Assembly (NCBI GenBank): GCA_044234005.1 | Contig: JBIIJE010000140.1 | Location: 1-6,419 of the forward strand | Source of the DNA: OLB11 sp044234005 | GTDB taxonomy: Bacteria; Bacteroidota; Bacteroidia; Chitinophagales; Chitinophagaceae | Reading direction: 5' to 3' | Length of the DNA stretch: 6,419 bases | Shown here: positions 1 through 6,113 of the stretch, piece by piece | Layout: each line of letters opens with the position of its first letter | Numbering within the stretch: the first letter of the stretch is position 1 | The notes under the pieces: model-generated | Seen by the model: the letters and a program-made list of their open reading frames with translations, nothing else | What the model was told of the DNA's origin: nothing | Database searches by the model: none | Translations under genes and position numbers: made by a program

Positions 1-302
1 AGAGAATAACGACTTATTTCAATAATGTAATACTTGAACGACTTTTGCTATAAGTACAATCGAAGTTTCTTCAAGCATTTAACTTGTGATAGACATATAA
101 TAGGAACACTAACAGGTGCATGGTTCCAATTGATGTAGCGTTACGAATTATCATTTAATTTTTTAGTCACTTAGCTACTTTGAACATTATAACACTTAGT
201 ACATGTAGTTTCTTTATGTATAAGTGCAGAATTAATAGGTTGTGCACTACAAATTTTAGTTTTACAAATCGTCTAGTTTCGATAAAAAGCTCATAGCCAA
301 GT
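1..302. other. Gene-free upstream region
   Basis: I see no convincing gene here. Both strands are broken by frequent stops and no recognisable protein fragment appears in any frame. Two weak 5-bp inverted repeats (GGAAC/GTTCC around 103-127 and GTGCA/TGCAC around 224-247) are not followed by T-runs and do not qualify as terminators. The stretch may be the leader region of the following stress-protein gene or decayed sequence. Confidence 0.6.
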
Positions 303-316
303 ATGATAAAAATCAT
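303..316. promoter_or_regulatory. Probable Crp/Fnr-type operator upstream of usp
   Basis: The sequence ATGAT-AAAA-ATCAT is a perfect 5-bp inverted repeat with a 4-bp spacer. It keeps the TGAT-N4-ATCA core of the FNR/CRP-family box (TTGAT-N4-ATCAA). Its centre lies at 309.5, about 40 bp upstream of the transcription start predicted from the -7 element at 339-346, which is the class II activator position. No TTG-type -33 element is visible between the two, as expected for an activator-dependent promoter. The site is seen directly; its function is inferred. Confidence 0.55.
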
Positions 317-338
317 GTCGTATATTTTTAAATGCCCT

Positions 339-346
339 TATCTTTG
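339..346 (+). promoter_or_regulatory. Bacteroidota -7 promoter element of usp
   Basis: TATCTTTG matches the Bacteroidota -7 consensus TAnnTTTG exactly. Transcription would start near 349-352, giving a leader of only about 12-15 nt before the ATG at 364. There is no clear -33 TTG at the usual distance; the operator at 303-316 probably compensates. Confidence 0.55.
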
Positions 347-363
347 TACAAATAATTAGAAAT

Positions 364-1185
364 ATGCGCAACCTTTTAGTCCCAACAGATTTCTCGAATG
401 TAGCAGACAATGCTTTGAATTATGCCGCAGAAATGGCAAATGCCTATAATTTAGACATTGCTTTATTGCATGTTACACAACTTTCGGCGCTTACTGAAGT
501 AGATGCTTTATATGCTGATAGTTTTGATAAAATGAACCAAGATGCAGAAATAAAAATGAATGAGTTAATTGCTAACTTACAATCAAAATATCCAAACCTT
601 AAATTTATTCATAAAGTAGAAACAGGTTTATTTATGGATAGTTTAGATAATTATTGTAAAGAGATAAATCCAGTAGCTGTAGTTATGGGAATAACTGGTT
701 CCGGAAGTGTATTAGACAAGATTATTGGAAGCAATGCTTTTACAGCTATGACAAATATCAACTATCCACTTATAGTTGTTCCACGAAAGACCGTATTTAA
801 AACTATACAAAGTGTTTGCTTTGCATGTGATTTGCAAAAAGTTGCAACGTCAACACCTCTTCTTTCATTTAAAGCTTTTACGAAATTATTTGACGCTGAA
901 GTGCATATTTTGAATATTGATTTTCATAATAGAAATTACAGACCCAATACACAAAGTGAAATAAATCAGTTAGACTCCTTATTTGAGAACATCAATCATA
1001 GTTTTCATTTCATTGAGAACGAGAATGTAGAAGATGCTATTGATGATTATGTTGAAAAAGAAAACATGGATATGTTGATTATGATTCCAAGAAAGTATTC
1101 ATTCTTTGAAAGTTTATTCCACAAAAGCAAAACAAAAGAAATGTTATTCCATAGTCATGTTCCCATTTTAGCATTGCATGGATAG
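364..1185 (+). CDS. Universal stress protein, tandem UspA domains
   Basis: This 273-residue protein has two UspA-type alpha/beta domains, about residues 1-140 and 145-273, the usual Bacteroidota two-domain length. The first starts with MRNLLVPTDFS, typical of Usp strand 1. It carries a complete ATP-binding signature G-2x-G-9x-G-S (G109, G112, G122, S123) followed by a final VIVVP-like strand (PLIVVP, 135-140). The second ends in VPILALHG, but its equivalent glycine loop is replaced by IPRKYSFFESLFHKS, so it probably does not bind nucleotide. Family members are cytoplasmic ATP-binding or ATP-dimer proteins induced under starvation, hypoxia or redox stress; the exact role is unknown. The ATG at 364 follows a -7 box by 17 nt and begins exactly at the domain start. 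It is monocistronic as far as visible, and the FNR-like box upstream suggests control by oxygen or redox state. Confidence 0.93.
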   Translation: MRNLLVPTDFSNVADNALNYAAEMANAYNLDIALLHVTQLSALTEVDALYADSFDKMNQDAEIKMNELIANLQSKYPNLKFIHKVETGLFMDSLDNYCKEINPVAVVMGITGSGSVLDKIIGSNAFTAMTNINYPLIVVPRKTVFKTIQSVCFACDLQKVATSTPLLSFKAFTKLFDAEVHILNIDFHNRNYRPNTQSEINQLDSLFENINHSFHFIENENVEDAIDDYVEKENMDMLIMIPRKYSFFESLFHKSKTKEMLFHSHVPILALHG

Positions 1186-1402
1186 TGATTTGATAAATTT
1201 AATTTAATTTCTTATCGTTGTAATCTTCGATTCAATCTCGTAATTTGGTCTTAAGCTAATTGATAAATATTTTTCGTAGCTAAATCTGTCCAAAGCAATT
1301 CAATGTAATAGCTGATGGCAAAATACAATTTTATGAAACCAATGTGATAGGTTATTTAATTTATATACACCAACTCGAAGAAGAAAATACTGACCTTATC
1401 TA
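1186..1402. other. Intergenic spacer, no recognised feature
   Basis: The spacer is AT-rich, with stops in all frames and no hairpin followed by a T-run that would end usp transcription. No good TAnnTTTG element is visible upstream of the regulator at 1403, so its promoter could not be placed. The inverted pair AACC/GGTT with a 9-bp spacer (about 1337-1353) is too weak to call. Confidence 0.5.
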
Positions 1403-2023
1403 ATGGAATTAAACGACATAATTGAATTCAAATCTTCCCCCTTAATAATAGAAAAACTCTTGGAGATTGGTTTTTCAAAAACATTTGATGAAGGTGAAAT
1501 CATACTCAATGAGAATGCTTATATAAAAGCCTTACCAATTGTTACTGCAGGTATTATAAAAGTAATGAGAACTGATGAAGAGGGTAGAGAAATATTATTG
1601 TATTACATCAGAGCAGGCGAAAGTTGTATTATGTCTTTCCTGGGTGGTTTACATCACGACACGAGCAAGGTGAAAGCTATTGCTGATGAAAAAACAGAAA
1701 TTCTATTTATTCCAATTGATAAAATAGGTTTACTCATGAAAGAATTTCCTGAATGGTTAGAATATATTTTTCGATTATATCATAAACGATTTGAAGAACT
1801 ATTAGAAGTGGTTAATGCAATAGCATTTAAAAAATTGGATGAACGACTATTGAATTTTATTAAAATGAAATGTGAAATTGCAGAAAGCCAAGCCATTTAT
1901 GTAACTCACGGGCAATTATCGAATGAGCTTGGTACCGCCTGAGTTGTTGTTTCTAGATTACTGAAACAAATGGAAGAAGGAGGTTTAGTCAAACTTGGTA
2001 GAAATAAAATTTTGCTTATGTAA
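1403..2023 (+). pseudogene. Crp/Fnr-family regulator interrupted by in-frame TGA
   Basis: Reading through a TGA at 1940-1942 gives a 206-codon protein ending at the TAA of 2021-2023, the normal length for Bacteroidota Crp/Fnr regulators. A cyclic-nucleotide-binding-like beta barrel spans about residues 23-110, with the family motif AGESC (C75). The dimer helix is about 112-142 and the winged HTH about 146-205. The HTH opens with THGQLSNELGTA, where the family continues R-E-x-x-S-R. Here the Arg codon is TGA and the Glu codon is GTT (Val), while S184, R185 and the rest of the helix and wing (LLKQMEEGGLVKLGRNK) are intact in frame. A product ending at codon 179 would lack the recognition helix and wing and should not bind DNA. 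The Glu position corresponds to FNR E209, which reads the G of TTGAT, so even read-through protein would have altered specificity. Recent mutation is most likely; a base-calling error remains possible. It lies 74 bp upstream of the sulfur cluster it would be expected to control. Confidence 0.8.
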
Positions 2024-2060
2024 CATAAGTAGCGTTCGACTTTACATAATTATCGGAACT

Positions 2061-2068
2061 TCGCTTTG
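2061..2068 (+). promoter_or_regulatory. Possible -7 promoter element of the sulfur cluster
   Basis: TCGCTTTG matches TAnnTTTG at 5 of its 6 defined positions and would start transcription about 25 nt before the ATG at 2098. A -33 TTG at the proper distance is not clear, so the call is tentative. Confidence 0.35.
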
Positions 2069-2097
2069 TATTTTATAATTTACTAAAAAATTAAACA

Positions 2098-2304
2098 ATG
2101 AAACAAAACATGGGAACAGCCGATCGAGTAATTCGAATACTTATCGTAATCGTAATCGCAGGTTTGTATTTTGCGAACCTTATTTCTGGCACTTTGGCCA
2201 TCATTCTTTTAGCACTGGCAGGAGTTTTCATCCTCACAAGCTTTGTGAGTTTTTGTCCGTTATATCTTCCATTCGGGATTTCTACTCGAAAAAAAGAGGA
2301 CTAA
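2098..2304 (+). CDS. DUF2892 (YgaP-like) inner-membrane protein
   Basis: This 68-residue protein matches the DUF2892 pattern. A polar N-terminus with NMGTADRVIR (4-13) is followed by hydrophobic helices at about 13-29 and 32-50. Then come the conserved FCPLYLPFGI segment (C53) and a short basic/acidic tail. The same domain forms the membrane anchor of YgaP-type rhodaneses, where it is fused to a sulfurtransferase. Here it is free-standing but lies 120 bp upstream of a rhodanese-containing persulfide dioxygenase, which supports a role in sulfur handling at the inner membrane. Its biochemical function is not established. The length and start are typical of the family. Confidence 0.87.
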   Translation: MKQNMGTADRVIRILIVIVIAGLYFANLISGTLAIILLALAGVFILTSFVSFCPLYLPFGISTRKKED

Positions 2305-2372
2305 CATGGATTTTGTTGATAGAAGTGTTTATCAGAGATTTAGCCTTGAATAAAAATCGGGGTTGATAGACG

Positions 2373-2398
2373 AAGTTAAATATCTACCGAATTAACTT
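2373..2398. repeat. Inverted repeat before the persulfide dioxygenase gene
   Basis: AAGTTAA (2373-2379) and TTAACTT (2392-2398) form a perfect 7-bp inverted repeat with a 12-nt loop, 27 nt upstream of the ATG at 2425. The right arm overlaps TAACTTTT, a one-mismatch -7 element (2393-2400), so the repeat could be an operator at an internal promoter or an mRNA hairpin. The function is inferred only from position. Confidence 0.35.
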
Positions 2399-2424
2399 TT
2401 CGAAATTAATAATACTAAATTGAT

Positions 2425-3855
2425 ATGAGTAAAGCAACATTTAAAATAGAGCAAATTTATACGGGTTGTATAGCGCATGCCGCTTATTATATTGAAAGTA
2501 ATGGTGAAGCTGCAATATTTGATCCTCTGCGAGAGGTACAGCCCTATATAGACAGAGCCCAAAAAGATAATGCCAAAATAAAATATGTTTTTTTAACCCA
2601 TTTTCATGCAGATTTTGTTTCAGGACATTTAGATTTAGCTAAAAAAGCAAATGCACAGATTGTTTATGGTCCAACTGCAAAACCGGCCTATGAAATTGTT
2701 TCAGCTTATGATGGTCAGCTTTTCAAAGTAGGTGCATATGAAGTTAAAGTGATTCATACTCCAGGTCACACCTTAGAAAGCACAACTTTTTTACTGATAG
2801 ATGAAAATGGAGAGGAGCATGGAATTATTACAGGTGACACGCTTTTTATTGGTGACGTAGGTCGACCTGATTTAGCTCAACATGTAATTGCTGATTTAAC
2901 ACAAGACAAATTAGCAAGACTACTATTCCATTCATTGCGTGAAAAAATAATGCCATTATCAGATCATCTAATAGTTTATCCTAATCATGGAGCTGGTTCA
3001 GCTTGCGGAAAAATGATGAGTAAAGAGACAACCGATACTTTAGGAAACCAGAAGAAATTTAATTATGCTTTAAATCTTAAAATGACGGAAGATGATTTTG
3101 TAAACGCGCTGCTGAGTGGATTGACAGCTCCGCCTAATTACTTTCCCGCCAATGTTTTGATGAATATAAATGGATATGAAAGTTTAGACACAGTCCTTGA
3201 AAAAGCTAACAAACCTTTAACTCCACAAGAATTTGAAGTAATCGCTAATGAAACAGACGCATTAGTGCTTGACACCAGAGATGCTTCAGCTTTTGCAAAA
3301 GGGTTTATTCCAAATAGCATTAATATTGGTTTAAATGGAAATTTTGCCATGTGGGTAGGGGAAATGGTTTTGGACATTAAACAGAAAATACTATTAGTAA
3401 CTGAAATAGGCAAGGAAGAAGAATCTATGATTCGATTATCACGCATAGGTTACGACCACACCATTGGGTACTTAGCGGGAGGCATCGAGAGTTGGAAAAA
3501 AGAAGACTTAGAAATTGATTCTTTAGATAGAATTTCTGCACAGGAATTGGAACGTATGGATGACTTTGAAAATGCACTTATTGTAGATGTGAGAAAGAAG
3601 AGTGAATTTAATTCCGAACACTTAATAGCCGCGACGAATATTCCATTAAACGAACTAAATAGTCATTTATCTGAATTACCAAAAGATAAAAAAATCATTT
3701 TGCATTGTGCAGGTGGCTATCGCTCTATGATTGCTGCTTCAATGTTAAAACAAAGAGGTTGGGATAATTTGACAGATGTTTTAGGTGGATTCGTGGATAT
3801 TAAAACAACTAAACTTGCAACTACTGAATTTATATGTCCAACTACTTTATTGTAG
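2425..3855 (+). CDS. CstB-like persulfide dioxygenase with two rhodanese domains
   Basis: This 476-residue cytoplasmic protein begins with a metallo-beta-lactamase fold of the ETHE1/persulfide dioxygenase type (about 1-240). Its THFHADFVSGH motif (58-68) has Phe where many MBL enzymes have the second-site His, as in the CstB group. The predicted iron ligands are H59, H115 (TPGH) and D138 (TGDT). GDVGRPDL (143-150) and YPNHGAGSACG (185-195) are also dioxygenase signatures. A first rhodanese-like domain (about 265-360) keeps VLDTRD but has no Cys in its active loop (VTEIGKEEES) and is inactive. A second (about 370-462) has VDVR and the live loop HCAGGYRS with C428. This order matches Staphylococcus CstB, which oxidises thiol persulfides to sulfite with O2 and can yield thiosulfate. 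It is the core enzyme of the cluster. The likely physiological substrate is a low-molecular-weight or CoA persulfide; no sulfide:quinone reductase gene is in the window. The length and both ends look intact. Confidence 0.93.
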   Translation: MSKATFKIEQIYTGCIAHAAYYIESNGEAAIFDPLREVQPYIDRAQKDNAKIKYVFLTHFHADFVSGHLDLAKKANAQIVYGPTAKPAYEIVSAYDGQLFKVGAYEVKVIHTPGHTLESTTFLLIDENGEEHGIITGDTLFIGDVGRPDLAQHVIADLTQDKLARLLFHSLREKIMPLSDHLIVYPNHGAGSACGKMMSKETTDTLGNQKKFNYALNLKMTEDDFVNALLSGLTAPPNYFPANVLMNINGYESLDTVLEKANKPLTPQEFEVIANETDALVLDTRDASAFAKGFIPNSINIGLNGNFAMWVGEMVLDIKQKILLVTEIGKEEESMIRLSRIGYDHTIGYLAGGIESWKKEDLEIDSLDRISAQELERMDDFENALIVDVRKKSEFNSEHLIAATNIPLNELNSHLSELPKDKKIILHCAGGYRSMIAASMLKQRGWDNLTDVLGGFVDIKTTKLATTEFICPTTLL

Positions 3856-3897
3856 GGTGAACTTAAACATTTAAATAATATTTTACTAAGTAAAAAA

Positions 3898-4101
3898 ATG
3901 AATTTTATCTTAAAAAACAGACTGAGCATCCTCGGAGTATTTGCAGGGGCTATTTGTGGCTATCTCTATTATCATTTCGTGGGCTGTGCAAGTGGAACAT
4001 GTGCCATTACTTCAAAACCGTTGCACAGCACCTTGTATGGTGCAGTAATGGGTGGTTTGTTGGTGAATATGTTTCAAAAAAATACATCTAAAACAAAATA
4101 A
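3898..4101 (+). CDS. DUF6132 family small membrane protein
   Basis: This 67-residue protein has two predicted hydrophobic segments (about 9-27 and 43-58) with a basic N-terminus (LKNR) and a basic tail. Between them lies the hallmark GCASGTCAITSKP (29-41), with C30 and C35. The pattern fits the DUF6132 family, which is common in Bacteroidota next to rhodanese, thioredoxin and MBL-fold genes. The two Cys sit at a membrane face and could form a disulfide, carry persulfide sulfur or bind metal, but no activity is known. The gene starts 42 nt after the dioxygenase stop and ends one base before the HMA gene, so all three are probably co-transcribed. Confidence 0.82.
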   Translation: MNFILKNRLSILGVFAGAICGYLYYHFVGCASGTCAITSKPLHSTLYGAVMGGLLVNMFQKNTSKTK

Positions 4102-4102
4102 T

Positions 4103-4375
4103 ATGAAACAAGAAAACATAATCATAGCCAATTTAAGCTGTGGAGGCTGTGTTAAAACAATCACCAAAGAGTTGAGTTCTATCGCCGGCGTAGATAGGGT
4201 AGAGGTAGATTTAGATTCCCATACTGTTTTGGTTAATCACTCAGATGTAGTTAGTCGAGAAGAAATAACACGCACACTATTAGGAATAGGCTATCCTGAA
4301 ATAACGGAGAAGAATGGATTATTAACTCACCTTAAAAGCATAACAAGTTGTATGAAAGGAAAGCTTTCGAATTAA
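4103..4375 (+). CDS. Heavy-metal-associated (HMA) domain protein
   Basis: This 90-residue cytoplasmic protein has an HMA ferredoxin-like domain over about residues 4-68: strand NIIIANLSC, a C13-G-G-C16 metal-binding loop, helix VKTITKELSSIAGV, strand VDRVEVDLDSHTVLVNH and helix SREEITRTLLGIGYPE. The Met of the usual MxCxxC is Leu here. After the domain comes a tail of about 20 residues with one more Cys (C83) and Lys residues, which is longer than minimal CopZ-type chaperones. Free-standing HMA proteins normally carry Cu(I) or another soft metal, but no P-type ATPase is in the window. The start is one base after the previous stop, showing tight translational coupling with the DUF6132 gene. 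A role as thiol or metal carrier for the neighbouring Cys-rich membrane proteins is inference. Confidence 0.88.
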   Translation: MKQENIIIANLSCGGCVKTITKELSSIAGVDRVEVDLDSHTVLVNHSDVVSREEITRTLLGIGYPEITEKNGLLTHLKSITSCMKGKLSN

Positions 4376-4558
4376 ATATCAAAATGAATCTGAAAAAGAT
4401 CATCAGAAATAGTAAGGTCAATACGACAGAGTTACAAAATCAAAAAAGCTCTCAGGGTTTAAGATCTTGAAGTTCATAAAAGCTGCTATTTGACAAATAT
4501 TACTTTTTGTAAAACCCAAATCATATAGAATAAGTTGGTAACCTTTAACTTAATATAA

Positions 4559-4816
4559 ATGAAAAATAGAATTTTAAACAATTGGACATTCATCCGTGCT
4601 TTATATCTTGTAATAGGTATAGCTGCCATGATTCATGCCCTGAAGAGTCATGCTTGGTTCGGACTTGCGCTTGGAGCCTATTTCGCATCCATGGGTTTGT
4701 TTGCATTTGGTTGTGCAGCAGGGAATTGCTATAACGGAACAATCTCCTCTGAAACGAATCATAATTCAAGTACAGATATTCAAGACGTAGAATTTGAAGA
4801 AATTAAAATGAAATAA
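4559..4816 (+). CDS. Small two-helix membrane protein with GCAAGNC motif
   Basis: This 85-residue protein has hydrophobic segments at about 11-28 and 33-51. A cysteine motif GCAAGNCYNG follows directly (C52, C57), then a polar, acidic C-terminal tail (about 61-85). Homologous short proteins of Bacteroidota are usually labelled hypothetical or YgaP/DUF2892-like; I recognise the type but cannot assign a function. The Cys motif has the same spacing as that of the DUF6132 protein encoded at 3898-4101. The stop is one base from the ATG of thioredoxin, so the two genes are translationally coupled. A thioredoxin-reduced cysteine pair at the membrane is a reasonable hypothesis. The gene is preceded by a 183-bp gap, suggesting either a separate promoter or a lost gene. 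Confidence 0.8.
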   Translation: MKNRILNNWTFIRALYLVIGIAAMIHALKSHAWFGLALGAYFASMGLFAFGCAAGNCYNGTISSETNHNSSTDIQDVEFEEIKMK

Positions 4817-4817
4817 A

Positions 4818-5120
4818 ATGGCCGAAAAATTCTCAGAAATAATTAGTAACGAGACCCCAACTTTGGTGGATTTTTTTGCTGAATGGTGCGGACCTTGTAA
4901 GGCCATGAAGCCTATACTAGAAGATCTTAAAACTAAAGTTGGAAATAAGGCTAGAATTATTAAAATTGATGTTGACAAAAATCCTAAACTTGCAAGCACC
5001 TATAAAATACAAGGTGTTCCAACACTTGTTCTATTTGTTAAGGGAGAAATTAAATGGAGGCAATCAGGTGTTTTGTCAGCTAATAAGCTTCAACAAATTA
5101 TAAATCAATATGTTGATTAG
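4818..5120 (+). CDS. trxA: Thioredoxin
   Basis: This 100-residue single-domain thioredoxin has no signal peptide, so it is cytoplasmic. The segment VDFFAEWCGPCKAMKP (17-32) holds the active-site pair C24 and C27. The cis-proline is P68 in GVPTL, and the structural glycine is G84 in RQSGVLS. All catalytic elements are present and the length is normal. It reduces protein disulfides and, relevant here, persulfides or sulfenylated thiols with electrons from thioredoxin reductase. It is coupled to the preceding membrane-protein gene by a 1-base gap, so that protein is a likely partner. It may be one of several thioredoxin paralogues in the genome, so the symbol is a family name rather than proof of orthology. 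A 6-bp inverted repeat overlaps its stop codon but lacks a T-run. Confidence 0.95.
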   Translation: MAEKFSEIISNETPTLVDFFAEWCGPCKAMKPILEDLKTKVGNKARIIKIDVDKNPKLASTYKIQGVPTLVLFVKGEIKWRQSGVLSANKLQQIINQYVD

Positions 5121-5228
5121 ATTTATGCAATATCAAACTAATAATTTGAAATCTGAATCCGCTTAAAACTTTTCACATAAGCATTGTATTTAAACTAAAA
5201 GTGAAGTTTAAAAAGTAACAAATATGAC

Positions 5229-5236
5229 TACTTTTG
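5229..5236 (+). promoter_or_regulatory. -7 promoter element abutting the AraC start codon
   Basis: TACTTTTG is an exact TAnnTTTG match ending 4 nt before the ATG at 5241. Transcription would start at or within a few bases of the start codon, predicting a leaderless mRNA. A -33 TTG is not seen at the standard distance. Confidence 0.45.
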
Positions 5237-5240
5237 CAAG

Positions 5241-5975
5241 ATGGAATTGATAAATGAATTTATTCATATTGACTTAGCCAAAGAGAGTGAAATTATTGAA
5301 ACAACATGTATCGCAAAACAAGATGATACTAATATCTTCGTGACATATACATTATTAGACAACGACTGTCTTTTTGCCTTTTCAGATATCGCAAACAAAG
5401 TAAGTATTATAATTAACAAAGCATACTTCGAAAAATATGAACAACCTTTTGATCTACTAATTGAAAAACAGCCTATTTGTTGCAATACACAATCAAAATT
5501 ACATGAGATAATTAATTGCAATTTTCAAGGTATCGCAAGAAATGTGTATCTAGAGAGCCTTGTGTTGTATTTACTTTTTCAAATTCAGAAGAATAATCTT
5601 GTCTTTAATTTAAATTGTGAGAGTTGTACTTTCCTAAATAAACCTATCGAACTCAATAAAATACAAAAAGCAAGAGATTATATTATCGGCAATCTTCATA
5701 AAAATATTACCATTCCTATAATAGCTAGTTATGTGGGTACAAATCAATGTTATTTAAAGAAAGGATTTAAAGAAGTGACTGGACAAACCATTTTCGAATT
5801 TTTACAAGAAAATAGAATGGTTAAGGCACGACATATCTTACAAAATACCGACCAATCTATCCAAGAAGTAGCCTCTATGGTAGGATATGCATCCATAAGT
5901 AGTTTCAGTCAGACCTATAAAAACTATTTTGGTATTTCGCCAAGCATCGAACAAAAACAATTTAGTCTTTCCTAA
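5241..5975 (+). CDS. AraC-family transcriptional regulator, PchR-like
   Basis: This 244-residue regulator has a divergent N-terminal sensor region (about 1-130) and a standard AraC DNA-binding domain (about 140-240). The first HTH is around 157-176 (ITIPIIASYVGTNQCYLKKGF). The second is around 206-227 (SIQEVASMVGYASISSFSQTY), followed by YFGISPSI, the AraC C-terminal signature. The NQCYLKKGFK segment is typical of PchR-like regulators that control siderophore or ferric-chelate uptake. The sensor half is Cys-rich (C23, C43, C80, C81, C93) and a CxxC pair (C126, C129) lies just before the DNA-binding domain; metal or redox sensing is possible but unproven. The next gene, 180 bp downstream on the same strand, encodes a TonB-dependent receptor preceded by tandem AraC-type repeats, making it the probable target. 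The ATG at 5241 is supported by the promoter position, though it leaves almost no leader. Confidence 0.9.
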   Translation: MELINEFIHIDLAKESEIIETTCIAKQDDTNIFVTYTLLDNDCLFAFSDIANKVSIIINKAYFEKYEQPFDLLIEKQPICCNTQSKLHEIINCNFQGIARNVYLESLVLYLLFQIQKNNLVFNLNCESCTFLNKPIELNKIQKARDYIIGNLHKNITIPIIASYVGTNQCYLKKGFKEVTGQTIFEFLQENRMVKARHILQNTDQSIQEVASMVGYASISSFSQTYKNYFGISPSIEQKQFSLS

Positions 5976-6065
5976 ACCATTTGTTTTACTAGTTCCTATT
6001 ATTCGAAAACCGATATTGAGTATTTCACATCTTTGGAAGCTGTCAAATCAATATTATTCCTAATT

Positions 6066-6101
6066 ACTAAAGTTCTTTTACCTAAAACTAAAGTCGCTTT
6101 A
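6066..6101 (+). promoter_or_regulatory. Tandem direct repeat, probable AraC-type operator
   Basis: Two copies of a 15-bp element start with ACTAAAGT and end with TTTA (6066-6080 and 6087-6101). They match at 12 of 15 positions and are exactly 21 bp apart. They lie directly upstream of the -7 box at 6114, with the second copy covering the -33 region. Two direct half-sites two helical turns apart next to a promoter are the known arrangement for AraC-family activators, and such a gene is immediately upstream. Binding itself is inferred. Confidence 0.5.
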
Positions 6102-6113
6102 TTTTGTAACCTA

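Noticed and set aside
103..127. GGAAC/GTTCC inverted repeat
   Set aside because: Only 5 bp with a 15-nt loop, expected by chance in AT-rich DNA and not near a gene start.
1940..1942. TGA reassigned to a sense codon
   Set aside because: All Trp residues in the other genes use TGG, no other gene has an internal TGA, and the family expects Arg at this position, not Trp or Gly. A mutation or base error is simpler, although none of the intact genes happens to use TGA as its stop.
3138..3446. Minus-strand frame inside the dioxygenase gene
   Set aside because: It is antisense to a well-conserved coding region and has no recognisable domain; the same applies to minus-strand frames at 3717-3929, 4766-4999 and 5264-5521.
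4493..4510. ACAAA/TTTGT pair followed by Ts, and TACTTTTTG as a promoter
   Set aside because: The stem is short, the -7 spacing is one base too long and no -33 element fits, so neither a terminator nor a promoter could be supported.
5103..5118. AATCAA-TATG-TTGATT hairpin at the end of the thioredoxin gene as terminator or FNR site
   Set aside because: It is a short AT-only type stem without a T-run, so a weak terminator at best. The arms are the reverse of the FNR orientation, and it lies within coding sequence.
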